From contig CM029620.1 of NCBI GenBank assembly GCA_017311315.1, positions 3,461,779-3,525,778 of the forward strand: 64,000 bases of DNA, in the 5' to 3' direction. The DNA comes from Dendrocalamus latiflorus. Lineage: Eukaryota > Streptophyta > Magnoliopsida > Poales > Poaceae. The first letter of the stretch is position 1. Each line of letters begins with the position of its first letter. Shown in pieces: positions 53,511 to 63,943 of the stretch. The notes under the pieces are model-generated. The model was not told where the DNA came from, made no database searches, and was given only the letters and a program-made list of their open reading frames with translations. The position numbers were made by a program, and so were the translations under genes.

Positions 53511-55487
53511 TGTTGGATCGAAATTGGTGACAGAGGGGGGTGAATGTCGCTTAAAAATTTAACCCCCAAAGTATTCACTTAGAGTCTTCTCTCCAATAGC
53601 TAAAAAGCTATGAAGAAAAAGCGATCAAATCCACTAGCACCTCATCTAACCAGAAGTGAAAGCAGGAGCCTAAAAGAGTAGAAAAGAAGTCCAAGGAACA
53701 CAATACTACAAGAAGAACAGCAGCTGGCAAATAGGAGAAAACTCAGCCTGCAAGGGGGGGGGGAGGTCAGACCGCAATGTATGGGCCGGTCAGACCGGTC
53801 CTTAAGGGCCGGTCTGACCGCCACTTAAGGACCGGTCTGACCGCCGGGGGTCCGGTCTGACCTCTCCTTAAGGGCCGGTCTGACCACCACTTAAGGACCG
53901 GTCTGACCGCCGGGGGTCCGGTCTGACTGCCATCTTTGCACCGGTCTGACCGCTCCTTAAGGGCCGGTCTGACCACCACTTAAGGACCGGTCTGACCGCC
54001 GGGGGTCCGGTCTGACCGCCATATTTGCACCGGTCTGACCGCTCCTTCTCCTCCGGTCAGACCGCCGGTATGAAACCGGTCTGACCGGGCATCGTTTTTC
54101 AGAGAGCAGCAGAAAACTGAATTTCAGACTATAACCTGAGAACTTCACACAACTGGGAAATTTGAGGATTGCCTCTGACCTTCTTAGCCCAGACCAGTAG
54201 GAAAACAATCTAAATAGCCAGGGGAACCAAGAGAACAAAGAGAACTCAACTCAAAACCAAGAATCAAAGATTTGAAATAAAGTCTAAAAGAGAGTAGAGG
54301 ATGAGGCTATTTTTCAGACTACTCAACATCCTCTAAATCTTTGCTCAAGAAACTTTGCCATGACTTTAGCAATATCAAGGGAACCTGAAAACCCAAATCT
54401 TAAGCCACCTCATGAAGGGAATCAAAAGGGACCAAGAAACCTCTGAGAAAACCCTAGAAATGTCAAGAACAGAGGAAGCTGAGTTGCAAAAACTGAGATT
54501 AAAAGTGGTTTGCTCTCAGGAATGACTAGACAAATGGCCTTGGAGCATCTCCTAGATCACAGCAACCCATTTTGCTACTTCTTGGCAAGAACCAACACCA
54601 ACACACAAAAGGGGAAATCTCACAGAAAGAGCATCGAGAGATACAAAGCAACAGAGAGGCAAGAACTCAAATGATTTCTTAAAGGATTCATTCTCATGAA
54701 CACAGGGATCACAAAGGAGTCCCGATACGCTATTGAATACAGAGGAATGATTACATGGTGGCTCAACTCATCTCCTCCCTCTCACAAGCTCATGAACTCA
54801 AGAACACACACACAGGGAGACATCGAAGGAGACAAAGCACACAGACTTCTGCCTCTCCTCAACCACTCTCAACAACTAAAGCCTCAAAGCAATACAAAGC
54901 AAAACCAACCCCCAAAGACTTGAAGACCATCCAGGAGACATCCTCCTTTTATAGTCTCCAACTAATGGGTTTGATTCTCTCTTTACCCACTAAGCCTCCA
55001 CCAACTCTAGTGCTTTATCCATAATCTGCTTCCTTTAGTGCAGCTTTGCGTATTCCCCAAAACGCCCCTCCTGCACCTTCCGGGAAGCTTCCTCCTTTCT
55101 TTCCGCTCAAGCCTCGCAACCACCTCGAGTCCTCGCCGTCTTCGGCACACCTCGACCGTTCTGACCTCGGCACCGCCTGCGCCTAGTCCGGTCATCCCGT
55201 GCCTCGCCACGACTCCGCCTCGACGTCCTGCAGCCATCACAGATAAGAAACACATCACATAGCACCGCTCGATAAATGTAATAACAATTAGCATCAATTA
55301 ATCATACTCAAGCATAAAATGGCCCAAAAGCTCAAACGGAAAGAAGAATACGCCTCAAGTCCGACTAACCAACCCCGACTGAGCCAAATGCCATCATGGC
55401 ACGAAACGAACAAACCAAACCCAAACTTTCCAAACTACTCGTCAATTACTCATCACAAACATGGGGTCATAACCACATGGTCTCTCA
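53511..55487 (-). repeat. SIRE-like LTR (D), 3' LTR of the minus-strand element
   Basis: TGTTGGATCGAAATTGG ... CATGGTCTCTCA, 1977 bp, longer than LTR A and C because of an expanded CGGTCWGACCG array (53765-54090). Directly right of it, reading on the minus strand, lies the polypurine tract TCAAGGGGGAGAT. Confidence 0.88.
53765..54090. repeat. Expanded CGGTCWGACCG dyad array in LTR D
   Basis: About 14 copies of the 11 bp dyad within 325 bp, organised as a higher unit (GGACCGGTCTGACCGCC, GGGGGTCCGGTCTGACC, CACCGGTCTGACCGCTCC, CCTTAAGGGCCGGTCTGACC) that repeats about every 125 bp. Confidence 0.9.
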
Positions 55488-55500
55488 ATCTCCCCCTTGA
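55488..55500 (-). other. Polypurine tract of the SIRE-like element
   Basis: ATCTCCCCCTTGA on the plus strand, i.e. TCAAGGGGGAGAT before the LTR on the minus strand. Confidence 0.85.
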
Positions 55501-57240
55501 CGAGTATATTGACAAAACCAGAAAAAGCGCAAAGAAGAGTTTGAAAATGAAAGAAAGTCAAACATGGTCTAAAGAAGAATCAAAGGCGCTTATGACCATG
55601 TCGACAAAAGGAACACTAGAGCAACACAAGAAAGAGCAAATTGTTCTCCAAGGCTCTAAAAAGTTCCCAAATGGCTTTTTCTCCGCTATTCTCCCCCTTT
55701 TGGCAATAAAATCATCAAGGATGCAAAAGAAAGAATAAGGTCACAAAAATGGATGAAATGGCTGAAGTTGGTTTATTCTAAGCATTTAGAGCCATGAAGA
55801 TTATCCAAAATGACCATGGAGTATTACATCAAGCCATAACACATAAGTATGCTATCAAGATCATGACAGAACATATATAGAAAAGCTAAGCCAAATAAGT
55901 CATAATCTGAAAATTAGTCGAATTTCTTAGCATGTCAAGTTAACCATGAGTATAGTCTAGCTAGAGGTATCCAAAGATGATGCAGGCCATGTCAATAAGC
56001 TAAGTGGAACCAAGAAGCTAGTATTGAGTCAAATTAGAATGCTACAAGTTCAAGAATGAGACATTTGTTCATGTACTTGTAAGTCTTGTAATTTTAGCAA
56101 ATTGAGCACAATTGACATGTTTTCCTTTAGAAATTTCATAACTGTTTCCAACCAGATTTTTGTTTAGTCATGTGTTAGATCTCAAGCCTTATGCGACCAC
56201 TTCAAGCGAGAAGCTTAAGAAGATAGTCTTGGTCATCCAAAACTTCCCCTGAGTTCATGCCTAGTGCAATGGCAAGCCGTCTCATGAGAAAGATTTGGTG
56301 AGATCAGTTTTTTTCGCACAAAAGAGATCTTTTTGCATTTCATGAACATAAGACTCGTACTAACTCATGCTTCATCAAGGAACTAACATAGCTCAATCTA
56401 AAGCTCAATATAGATTCAAGACTCAACTCAGCCTATTTGACATGGCATGAATCATAAAGAGATAACTAAAGAGAGATTAGTCTCAAGAGCTAACATGACA
56501 TGAATTAGTTCAAGTTGAGCATTTTAATCAACCTATCATGGCAAAGATTTGACTACACATAAAAAGTCATGATATATCTAGCAGATAAGCACAGATATGG
56601 CAAGATGTAATTTATTGTAAACATGTCATAACAGGATAATAATCAAGGCTCCATGTAGTTATATTACAATGTAAAATGAAATGCAGAAAATCCAGCTCCC
56701 CCTCAACATAAGATGCAACTTTTAGTTCAAGTTGAGTTATGTTAATATTAAGATCTAAAAGCTCCCAAATAGACTCCCCCTGAACCAAAGCAATAAGATC
56801 GAGAAGCTGGCAAGAAAAGCAGAAAAGGCAGTCCTTAAAGCATAGACAAGATATAGAGGATGCTATGGCTCAGACTGACTCTCATCTACCCCATATGACT
56901 CTAGGACTATCAACTGACCATCTAGCACACTAAGGAGCAAACACGTACCCTGTCTACCCGAGGGTGGCCCAACCCTCGCTAGAACCTATAAGAAGTGAGT
57001 GAGCTCAACCTAGTGAGAAGTGAAACAGCTAATAAGCAGTATCCTAGAATCACAAGATGAGAGAAAGAAATCTAAGCAACTAGACAAGAGAAACACTCTA
57101 ATCTATGCTAGAAGGACTAAACCCAACACACCCATATGTAATGTAACAGAAAGAAGTAAGAGCATAATAAACAAGATATATCAATGAACCACAAAATAAA
57201 TAAGATATATCAATGAACCACAAAACTCCCCCTCACAATA
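55501..57240 (-). other. Long non-coding stretch between pol and 3' LTR
   Basis: About 1.74 kb, AT-rich on both strands, between the RNase H end and the polypurine tract. Long 3' untranslated regions are known in SIRE/Maximus elements, some of which hold an env-like ORF; I see no such ORF here. Confidence 0.6.
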
Positions 57241-57732
57241 GTCCATAAGGACAAACCACCCCAAGCTCCCCCGCAGAGCTGAAAACCTAGAGCTATCCAA
57301 AGGCTTGGTAAAGATGTCGGCTAACTGGTGGTCACTCTCCACAAACTAGAGCACTATATCACCCTTCTCCACATGGTCTCTAAGGAAGTGATATATAATA
57401 TCAATGTGCTTGGCCCGAGAATGCTGCACTGGGTTCTTGGCAACGTTAATCGCAGAAGTGTTATCACAAAAGAGTGGAACACTATCGATAACTAACCCAA
57501 AGTCCCGCAGGGTCGAGACCATCCAAAGTACCTGGCTGCAACAATTGGCGGCAGCAACGTACTCAGGCTCTCCGGTGAACTGTGCAACACCGGACTGCTT
57601 CCTTGAAGACCAAGAAACGAGAGAAGTGCCAATGAATTGGCAGGTGCCAGAAGTGCTCTTCCTATCTATCCTACAGCCAGCAAAGTCTGCATCCGAGTAG
57701 GCTCTCAAGGAAAGACATGACGAGGAAGAGTA
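57241..57732 (-). pseudogene. SIRE-like RNase H (broken)
   Basis: Encodes LRAYSDADFAGCRIDRKS, GTCQFIGTSLVSWSSRKQ, EPEYVAAANCCSQVLWM, VPLFCDNTSAINVA. A TGA replaces the expected Trp before YSSSSC at the RT-RNase H joint, and a TAG (~57346) cuts the tail before FVESDHQLADIFTK-type sequence. The conserved E of EAEY is preserved as EPEY. Confidence 0.85.
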
Positions 57733-58626
57733 TCAGATACCATAGTCTATGGTAGCTTGAAGGTACCGAAGGATGCACTTCACCGCCTGTCGGTGAGATA
57801 CGCGAGGAGAAGCCTGAAAGCGAGCACATAGACACACATCATAGTGTATGTCCGGTCTCGAGGCAGTGAGGTATAAGAGGGAGCCAATCATGCTGCGATA
57901 CTCCTTCTGATCAACTAGCTCGCCGTCCTCATTTGGGTCAAGAGAAGCTGTGGACGCCATGGGAGTTGACACAGGCTTACCATCACTCATGTCAAAGCGT
58001 ATCAGGAGGTCACGAGTGTACTTGCCCTGATGCAAGAAGGTACCCTCCCGTGTCTGCTTGATCTGGAAGCCAAGGAAAAAGGTCAACTCGTCCATCATGC
58101 TCATCATAAACTCGGTGCTCATGACATCTGAGAACTGTGAAACGAGAGCATGGGAAGAGCCAGCAAAGATAATGTCATCCACATAAATCTGGACGAGCAG
58201 AAGATCAGCGCCATGCCGGCGAATGAACAAGGTCTTATCTACCTTACCCATCTCAAAATCATGACTCAACAAATAGAACTTAAGCCTCTCATACCAAGCT
58301 CTAGGGGCCTGCTTAAGTCCATACAAAGCTTTGGAAAGCTTAAAGACATAGTTTGGGTATTTGGGGTTCTTGAACTCTGGAGGCTGTCTCACATAGACTT
58401 CTTCCTCAATAAAGCCATTGAGAAAGGCACTCTTGACATCCATCTGGTAAAGCTTGAAACCCTTAGAAGCTGCAAAGGCAAGCAGGATTCTAATGGCCTT
58501 AAGTCTAGCTACAGGGGCAAAGGTCTCCTCAAAATCTAGACCCTCAACCTGGGAGAAGCCCTGAGCTACCAGTCTAGCCTTGTTTCGAACAACCACCCCA
58601 TCCTCACTCTGCTTGTTCTTGAACAC
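57733..58626 (-). pseudogene. SIRE/Maximus-like Copia reverse transcriptase
   Basis: A 297-residue open stretch holding the whole RVT_2 domain: FKNKQSEDGVVVRNKARLVA, QGFSQVEGLDFEETFAPVAR, YQMDVKSAFLNGFIEEEVYV, SKALYGLKQAPRAWY, YVDDIIFAG (catalytic YVDD) and SMIGSLLYLTASRPDI. The motifs, gene order and long LTRs place it in SIRE/Maximus. The domain is intact, but pol is broken before and after it. Confidence 0.9.
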
Positions 58627-58674
58627 CCACTTGGTCCCAATGACATTGTGACCTCGAGGGGGCTCAACAAGCGA

Positions 58675-59469
58675 TCAGACCTTGTTCCTTTCGAAGTTCT
58701 CTAACTCCTCATGCATTGCATTGACCCAAGACTCATCAGATAGAGCATGACTAACATCTTTGGGCTCAAAGGTAGCAACAAAGGCAGAATGGAGACAGAA
58801 ATGTGACATGCCAGACTTTGAGCGTGTGACTCGCTCAAAGAGGTCTCCAATCATCTGCTCGGAAGGATGGTCTTTCTGGATATGTCGGGGAGGTCCTGGA
58901 TGAGATGAAGAGGTGGCCTCTACCCCATGAGCAGAAGAGGTAGGAACAGAGCCACAAGCTCCAGAGGAAGTAGAAGGTATGGGCTGATCGCCTGGAGGTG
59001 CAGTGGAGGAAGGCACCTCAAGGGAAGGATGAGGAACTGGATCGGGTAGACAACCCTCATCTCCATTGTCCTCATCATCCACAAAGATGGGCTCGGACTG
59101 CTCTGAAGAACCTGAGATATCGGGCCTAGTCCCCGGACTGGCCTCGTTGAAGGTCACCTCACAGGTCTCTACCAATTTACTAGACTCGCAGTTCCAAACC
59201 CTATACGCCCGCGAAGAAGTTGAGTAACCTAGAAAGATACCATCACAAGAACGTGACTCGAACTTGTCTAGGTTCCCGAACTTCAGAATGAAACACATGC
59301 AACCAAATACACGAAAATGCGAGACACTAGGCTTTCGCCCATATCTTAACTCATAAGAAGTGCGATGCAAGTGTGCCCGAAGAAAAACTCTGTTCGAAAC
59401 ATGGCACGCGGTCGCAATACTCCTAGGTGTAGAGTACTCATCAAGCATTGTCCTGGCCATCTCAACCAA
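58675..59469 (-). pseudogene. SIRE-like integrase C-terminal part and linker
   Basis: Starts after a stop at 59485-59487: VEMARTMLDEYSTPRSIATA, VSNRVFLRAHLHRTSYEL, FRVFGCMCFILKF, GIFLGYSTSSRAYRVWN, then a Pro/Ser-rich linker to the RT region. This is the integrase C-terminal region common to plant Copia. A stop and frame change separate it from RT (58627-58674). Confidence 0.85.
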
Positions 59470-59484
59470 GGTACGATTCTTCCT

Positions 59485-59776
59485 CTACACGATGTCATTC
59501 TGCTGTGGGATGTGCGGAGAAGAGAACTGGTGCTCTACACCTGTCTCATCGCAGAACCTCTCAAAGTAGGAATTCTTGAACTCCGTGCCATTGTCACTGC
59601 GGAACGCTCGTAAGGCACCCGGGAGTTCAACAGAAAGCCTACTGAAAAGACCTCGGAAATGTGTAAACGTCTCATCCTTCGAAGCTAAGAAAAACACCCA
59701 AGAGAACCTTGAGAAGCCATCGACCATGACAAGAACATACCACTTCCCTCTGGCTGACTGCACTCGAGCTGGTCCA
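59485..59776 (-). pseudogene. SIRE-like integrase core, cut by CACTA
   Basis: Encodes ARGKWYVLVMVDGFSRFSWV, FRSDNGTEFKNSYF (second catalytic Asp), GVEHQFSSPHIPQQND. The next catalytic residue, the Glu of the ERKN motif, is replaced by TAG (59485-59487). The first catalytic Asp would lie just upstream, where a CACTA element begins at 59777. Confidence 0.88.
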
Positions 59777-59804
59777 CACTACTAGATTTCGGGTCTTTGG
59801 GCAT

Positions 59805-60215
59805 GAAATGCATTGCAATGACACAAAATTAGTTGCTATAGGTACCTGTTATTGCAACCTATGTCCAAAATCATGGCAATATGCGCACATATTGCTACTT
59901 AAATATGGTGTTGCGATAGTCACCTTAATTCGTTGCAATAAGGTGATCTTTGGCCACTATTTAGAAAACGGTTGCAAAAAGTATAACTTTATCGCCATGA
60001 TATTCCTGTGTTGCAATAATATTGATTTGCGTTGCATTAGTTATGTGGTACTGCCACGATATAGAATTTTGTTGCAAATGGCTGACAATTTTGCCACGGT
60101 CTTGTTGCGTAGTTATAGTTTTGGATTGCGTTGCAAAAGGATACTCTATGATGTGCATGAAACAAGTTTTTATGCCACAGAATAAAGTTGCAAAATATGA
60201 CAATTTTCCGTGGCA
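59805..60215. repeat. Subterminal GTTGCAA array of CACTA 2
   Basis: Around fifteen units such as CATTGCAATGA, GTTGCAATAAGG, GGTTGCAAAAAG, GCGTTGCAAAAGG and TTGCGTTGCATTAG in both orientations over 400 bp, often paired with short GCCAC or TGCCACG phrases. Likely transposase-binding sites. Confidence 0.8.
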
Positions 60216-60800
60216 ATAGATCATTGTGGGCCAGGCCTGTACGTGGCCTCCCAACACCGTACGTCCATACCTAGAGCCCCTGCTTCGGTCGATCAGTTCA
60301 CGCCGCCCCAGCACCTACCGCCGTCGCCCTAACACCTGACCCTGCTTCAATCGAAGAGTTCACGCCGCCTCAGCACCTACCGCCGTCGCCCTAACACCTG
60401 CCCCTGCCTCGATCGCGCAATTGACGCCGCCCAGGACCCCGCAGAGGCGCAGACACAGACGTGCTGCCACGAGCTCTCCCTCACGCATATCCAGGGACCA
60501 GGGCCGGACGTGCATCATTCGCTGCAGCAGGCGCGAGCGGTAGCCACTGCCTGCTGGTCGTATTTGCCTATTCCTACACGGCTGCCTGCAACAGCTAGGT
60601 AACAAGGTAATTTCTGTTTCTTTAATCTTATTAAATCATTCATACGAACTAGCTTGTACTAATGTATAATCTCTTATAATTTTGTTTCTTATCTTTTGCA
60701 TACGTATTCTGTAACTTAAGTTGAACCCCTAAATATCCATTTATTGAACTCGCTAAACTTGTAGTTGGTTTGTTATTTAGTTACTAAATATAATATTAAA
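60216..60800. other. Leader region of CACTA 2
   Basis: Pyrimidine-rich with a ~60 bp duplication (TTCACGCCGCCYCAGCACCT, then ACCGCCGTCGCCCTAACACC at ~60298 and ~60359). GTAA-type splice donors follow near 60606. No domain is recognisable. Confidence 0.5.
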
Positions 60801-62065
60801 ATATGTTTATCTACCGTATCGCCGTGTCATTGTTTTTTCGAGAATGGCGTATGCGCGTATCCGATGCGTATCGTATCCGATACTCGTATCCGTATCTGGA
60901 CATCCCGATTGGACCGATTACACAAGCGCGAGCTAAAAAGATTAATCAACAAGTGAACTCGCTCTTAATTAAATTTGGCTTTAATTTGCATGAGAACAGG
61001 CTACTACTTAATGCTAGTATTTTAATTGTTCTCAGGTTTATACGGAAGACAATTAACAAAAAGAGCGGTGCAAAGAAAGGCAGCAGGCAGTATTTAAAGT
61101 TTTGATTGGAAAGCAAAGAAATAAATATCAAGAAAAAAGAGAAGAAAATCATACATAAATCTACACGTGACAACCAAGCCAACACATACATGCAATGTGA
61201 GGCCACGTGACGGGATTACAAGTTTTGAGAGAAAAGTTACTATTCTAAACACCAAATTTGTGTACAAATGGTTTGCCACACTTCTAGTTTTGCATGTACG
61301 TGGAAGCAATGGAGAGAGAATACGTGGAAAGGGCAAAAAGGAAGGTCTGCATGCCCAAACGTTTTGTTAATTAAGTGAGACCGAGTCGTTTTGTGATTAA
61401 GCGAGACCGAGTCGGTTTCTTTAGTCTAGACCGAATCAATTTCCGGAGGCCAAAACAGTGTCGGCCGTTTTGAGCGAATAGAAAACAAATAGCGAGAGAC
61501 AAAAAAAATCAAACAAGGTGTTGTGCACAACCCTCGAGATCTGATGGATAATTAATCTGTTGATTGCATGCTGGATCTTCACGCCATGCGTGGAGAAAAT
61601 ATTTTTGCGGCAGCTGTGCTGATCGGTTCTCCTGAATCCAACGTCGGCGGCGTTTTGCTCTGTGTTTTTGTGCTCGTGCAGCGATTGGTTTCGATCTCGA
61701 TTCTTCGCTCATCACGGTTGCATCGCGTGCTGCAAAGACTCGTCGTCCTCGTTTCATCGAGCTCGTGCATGACGTGGGTGACTCGATAAGTGTTTCTCAT
61801 GCACGCTGCATGATCTGTGCAGTTTGAGAGAGCTAAATCAACAAGCATTGCGTCTTGATTTTTGAAGCAACCAACTCAATATATAGTGTCTGAACAAGAA
61901 AACCAAAGGTAGATTAATATTTGCGACAGTACAAAGAAAAGGTAAAACTATTATTTTTCTGTCTTCTTTTGCTGTTTTTCTCTTTGTTTTTTTTGCAGGT
62001 TCAAAAAAATCGTCCGTGCGTATTGCAATCATTCACCCCCTCTGATTGCCATCGACGATCCTACA
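60800..62065 (+). mobile_element. Gypsy fragment inserted in CACTA 2 (pol tail plus LTR)
   Basis: 60905-61060 encodes GPITQARAKKINQQVNSLLI then NLHENRLLLNAS, the same gypsy pol C-terminus type as at 20785. The following ~1 kb is LTR-like and ends CCATCGACGATCCTACA (62065). It contains two near-repeats of GTGAGACCGAGTCG (61375-61420). No 5' part of the element is present. The LTR start is not resolved. Confidence 0.55.
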
Positions 62066-62310
62066 CTAATTAGTAGTAAATAATTACCTAAATCAAGTAT
62101 CATAGTACTATGCTATACTCTATATTTGGCCGGCCGATTATTCTTGCCCCTTTATAGAATTAGTGTGTTTTGTTATGCTGTGTGGTTGATAAGCTTTTTC
62201 TATTTCATTAATAAGCTTTTTAAATTGTGTATGTTGTGGTCTTGCAGGTAGTGTTAATTTGGCCAGATTGGTTTTAATTTGCTGTACTTTGATTGATAAT
62301 CATTGGAAGC

Positions 62311-63101
62311 ATGTCACATGATGGGAGCAGTTGGATGCGGATGGATAAGTCAACATCTGAGTGGCAAAAAGGATTCAAGAAATTCATTGAAACTACTTTT
62401 GGAGGCACATCTAAAGGTTTAACTGCACCCTGTCCTTGTTCAAGGTGTCGTTGCATGTCCTATAGATTACAATATGAGGTTGAAAGACATTTGCTAGTTA
62501 GAGGGTTTGATGAAAGTTTCATCCAAGAGCAAGGTAATGGTGAAGCTTTGGCTGACGATGACAACAAAGATGAAGGAGATTGCAATGAAGGTGCAACAGG
62601 TGTTGGGGCTTCTGTCAATGATCTAGTTTCTTCAATAATCAGTGGCGCTATTCGTGGCGACATCATCGGTTCTAATATTGAAGAGCCAAATGAACAAGCA
62701 AAGAAATTCTTTAAATTATTAAATGAGGCACAGAAGGAATTGTATCCAGGTTGCAAGGAGGCAACTAAGGTTTCTTTCATTGTCAGGCTATTTCAGATTA
62801 AATGCATGTATGGGCTTAGTAACAGTTCCTTGGAGTCCATACTTCATCTGTTCTCGCTTGTGCTCCCTAAAGGACATTGTATCCCAACAACTTGGACAAA
62901 GTGCAAAAGGTTGTTCGAGATCTTGGGCTAGACTACCAGAAGATACATGCATGTGAGAATGATTGTGTGTTATTCCCAGGTGATTATGCTAAGATGGATA
63001 CGTGTCCAATATGTGGTGAGTCTAGGTGGAAAACGGCCGATTCCGTTGGAAATGATGAGGCTAGTGGCACTGATATAGTAAAATGGTGGCGTATCAGGTG
63101 A
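62311..63101 (+). pseudogene. CACTA transposase (TNP2-type) N-terminal part, frameshifted
   Basis: The ATG at 62311 starts MSHDGSSWMRMDKS, then EWQKGFKKFIETTFGG and APCPCSRCRCMSYRLQYEVE: the transposase-associated domain (PF13963 type) that precedes TNP2 transposase in plant CACTA. A further block NEAQKELYPGCKEATKVSFI, SNSSLESILHLF continues to about 62880, where a one-base shift moves the sense to another frame (VQKVVRDLGLDYQKIHACEN, CPICGESRWK). The DDE core would come later and is missing. The break means no full transposase is made here. Confidence 0.85.
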
Positions 63102-63210
63102 AACCAAATTAATATGAAAATCAAAATTAGAAGTGTCCAAAAATTATCAAATATAGGGGAAGGCACGTTGTATAGCCATGTAAAGTTTCAAGACCAAAAT
63201 CAATCGTATT
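63102..63210. other. Short AT-rich stretch before the next LTR
   Basis: Possibly an intron of the transposase gene (a GTGAAACC donor-like site near 63099) or flanking DNA. Nothing firm. Confidence 0.3.
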
Positions 63211-63455
63211 TGTTGTAGGGGTGGCCCCCACCTAAGCCTAGCCGGCCTGCTTAGAGGGTTGTAAGGCCCAGAATGGGACATGTGTAATGACATAAATGCC
63301 CCTGAAAGGGATGATTGAGTGTAAGGGTACAATTGTAAGAGAACCCCTATGTGGATATATATACGCGGCACAGGCTAGGGAAAAAGGCCTAAGCCATTGC
63401 TCACCTAACTCTCCATTACCATACTCTCTCTCTGTTTGGTCTGTAGCCACAACAG
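63211..63455 (+). repeat. 5' LTR (245 bp)
   Basis: TGTTGTAGGGGTGGCCCCC ... TCTGTAGCCACAACA, with perfect 6 bp inverted ends TGTTGT/ACAACA. TATATATA (~63356-63363) is the likely TATA box. Confidence 0.88.
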
Positions 63456-63508
63456 TTAGCGCTGTCCGTGGGGAGGAACGGAGAGCAAGCCTCAAGATCT
63501 GAAGAAGA

Positions 63509-63943
63509 ATGGCACCGAAGAAAGCTCCAACGTCGGCGGCGAAGAAGAAGGTAGGAGCGACGGAGTCTCGCGTCAACACTAGAGCCTCGGCGTCGGCAGC
63601 CGTGGGCGCAGATAGTGGCGCTGGCGCGACGGCGACGAACGCTGTCGAGCACGCCATGACGATTGACCCCGCCACCGCCGCCACGACGGTCGACACCGTC
63701 CCGCGTACGATGGGAGGTCTCATCACGGGCGCAGCTACAACCGTCGACAGCGCCGACCGGGTGGCCGGGAGTGGCAGCGCCGGCGTCCACGTCGGCGCGG
63801 CCGTCGTCCCCCCGCCCGGTGCGGAAGCGGCGAGTGGTCCCGGCGGCAACATGGGCTTCGCCGTCGACTCCGACGTCCACCACGCCACCACGGCAGGTAA
63901 CCCAGGAGTGCAGATCGTGATCCTCGCTGTTCCGACCATGTAG
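63509..63943 (+). CDS. GC-rich gag-like ORF start (144 codons)
   Basis: Begins MAPKKAPTSAAKKKVGATES 53 bp after the LTR and continues Ala/Thr/Val/Gly-rich to a TAG at 63943. The position and basic N-terminus fit the gag start of grass retrotransposons, whose variable first segment is often low complexity. The conserved gag domain is not reached. The stop may be real decay or the end of a small leader ORF. Confidence 0.45.
   Translation: MAPKKAPTSAAKKKVGATESRVNTRASASAAVGADSGAGATATNAVEHAMTIDPATAATTVDTVPRTMGGLITGAATTVDSADRVAGSGSAGVHVGAAVVPPPGAEAASGPGGNMGFAVDSDVHHATTAGNPGVQIVILAVPTM

Larger units (their letters stand above)
59777..63210 (+). mobile_element. CACTA element 2, 5' part (continues or is broken at right)
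   Basis: CACTACTAGATTTCGGG begins in the middle of the Copia integrase. Subterminal GTTGCAA or TTGCAAC units follow, then a leader, an inserted gypsy piece (~60800-62065), and a transposase start (62311-63100). The right terminus is not in the window; another LTR element starts at 63211. Its TIR and subterminal repeats differ from CACTA element 1, so it is a separate family. Confidence 0.82.

Noticed and set aside
55319..55738. 139-codon plus-strand frame beside LTR D
   Set aside because: It crosses the LTR boundary and the polypurine tract of a minus-strand element; no domain.
61094..61340. Hydrophobic frames of 80-86 codons (minus)
   Set aside because: They lie in an AT-rich LTR-like stretch after a gypsy pol tail; composition alone accounts for them.
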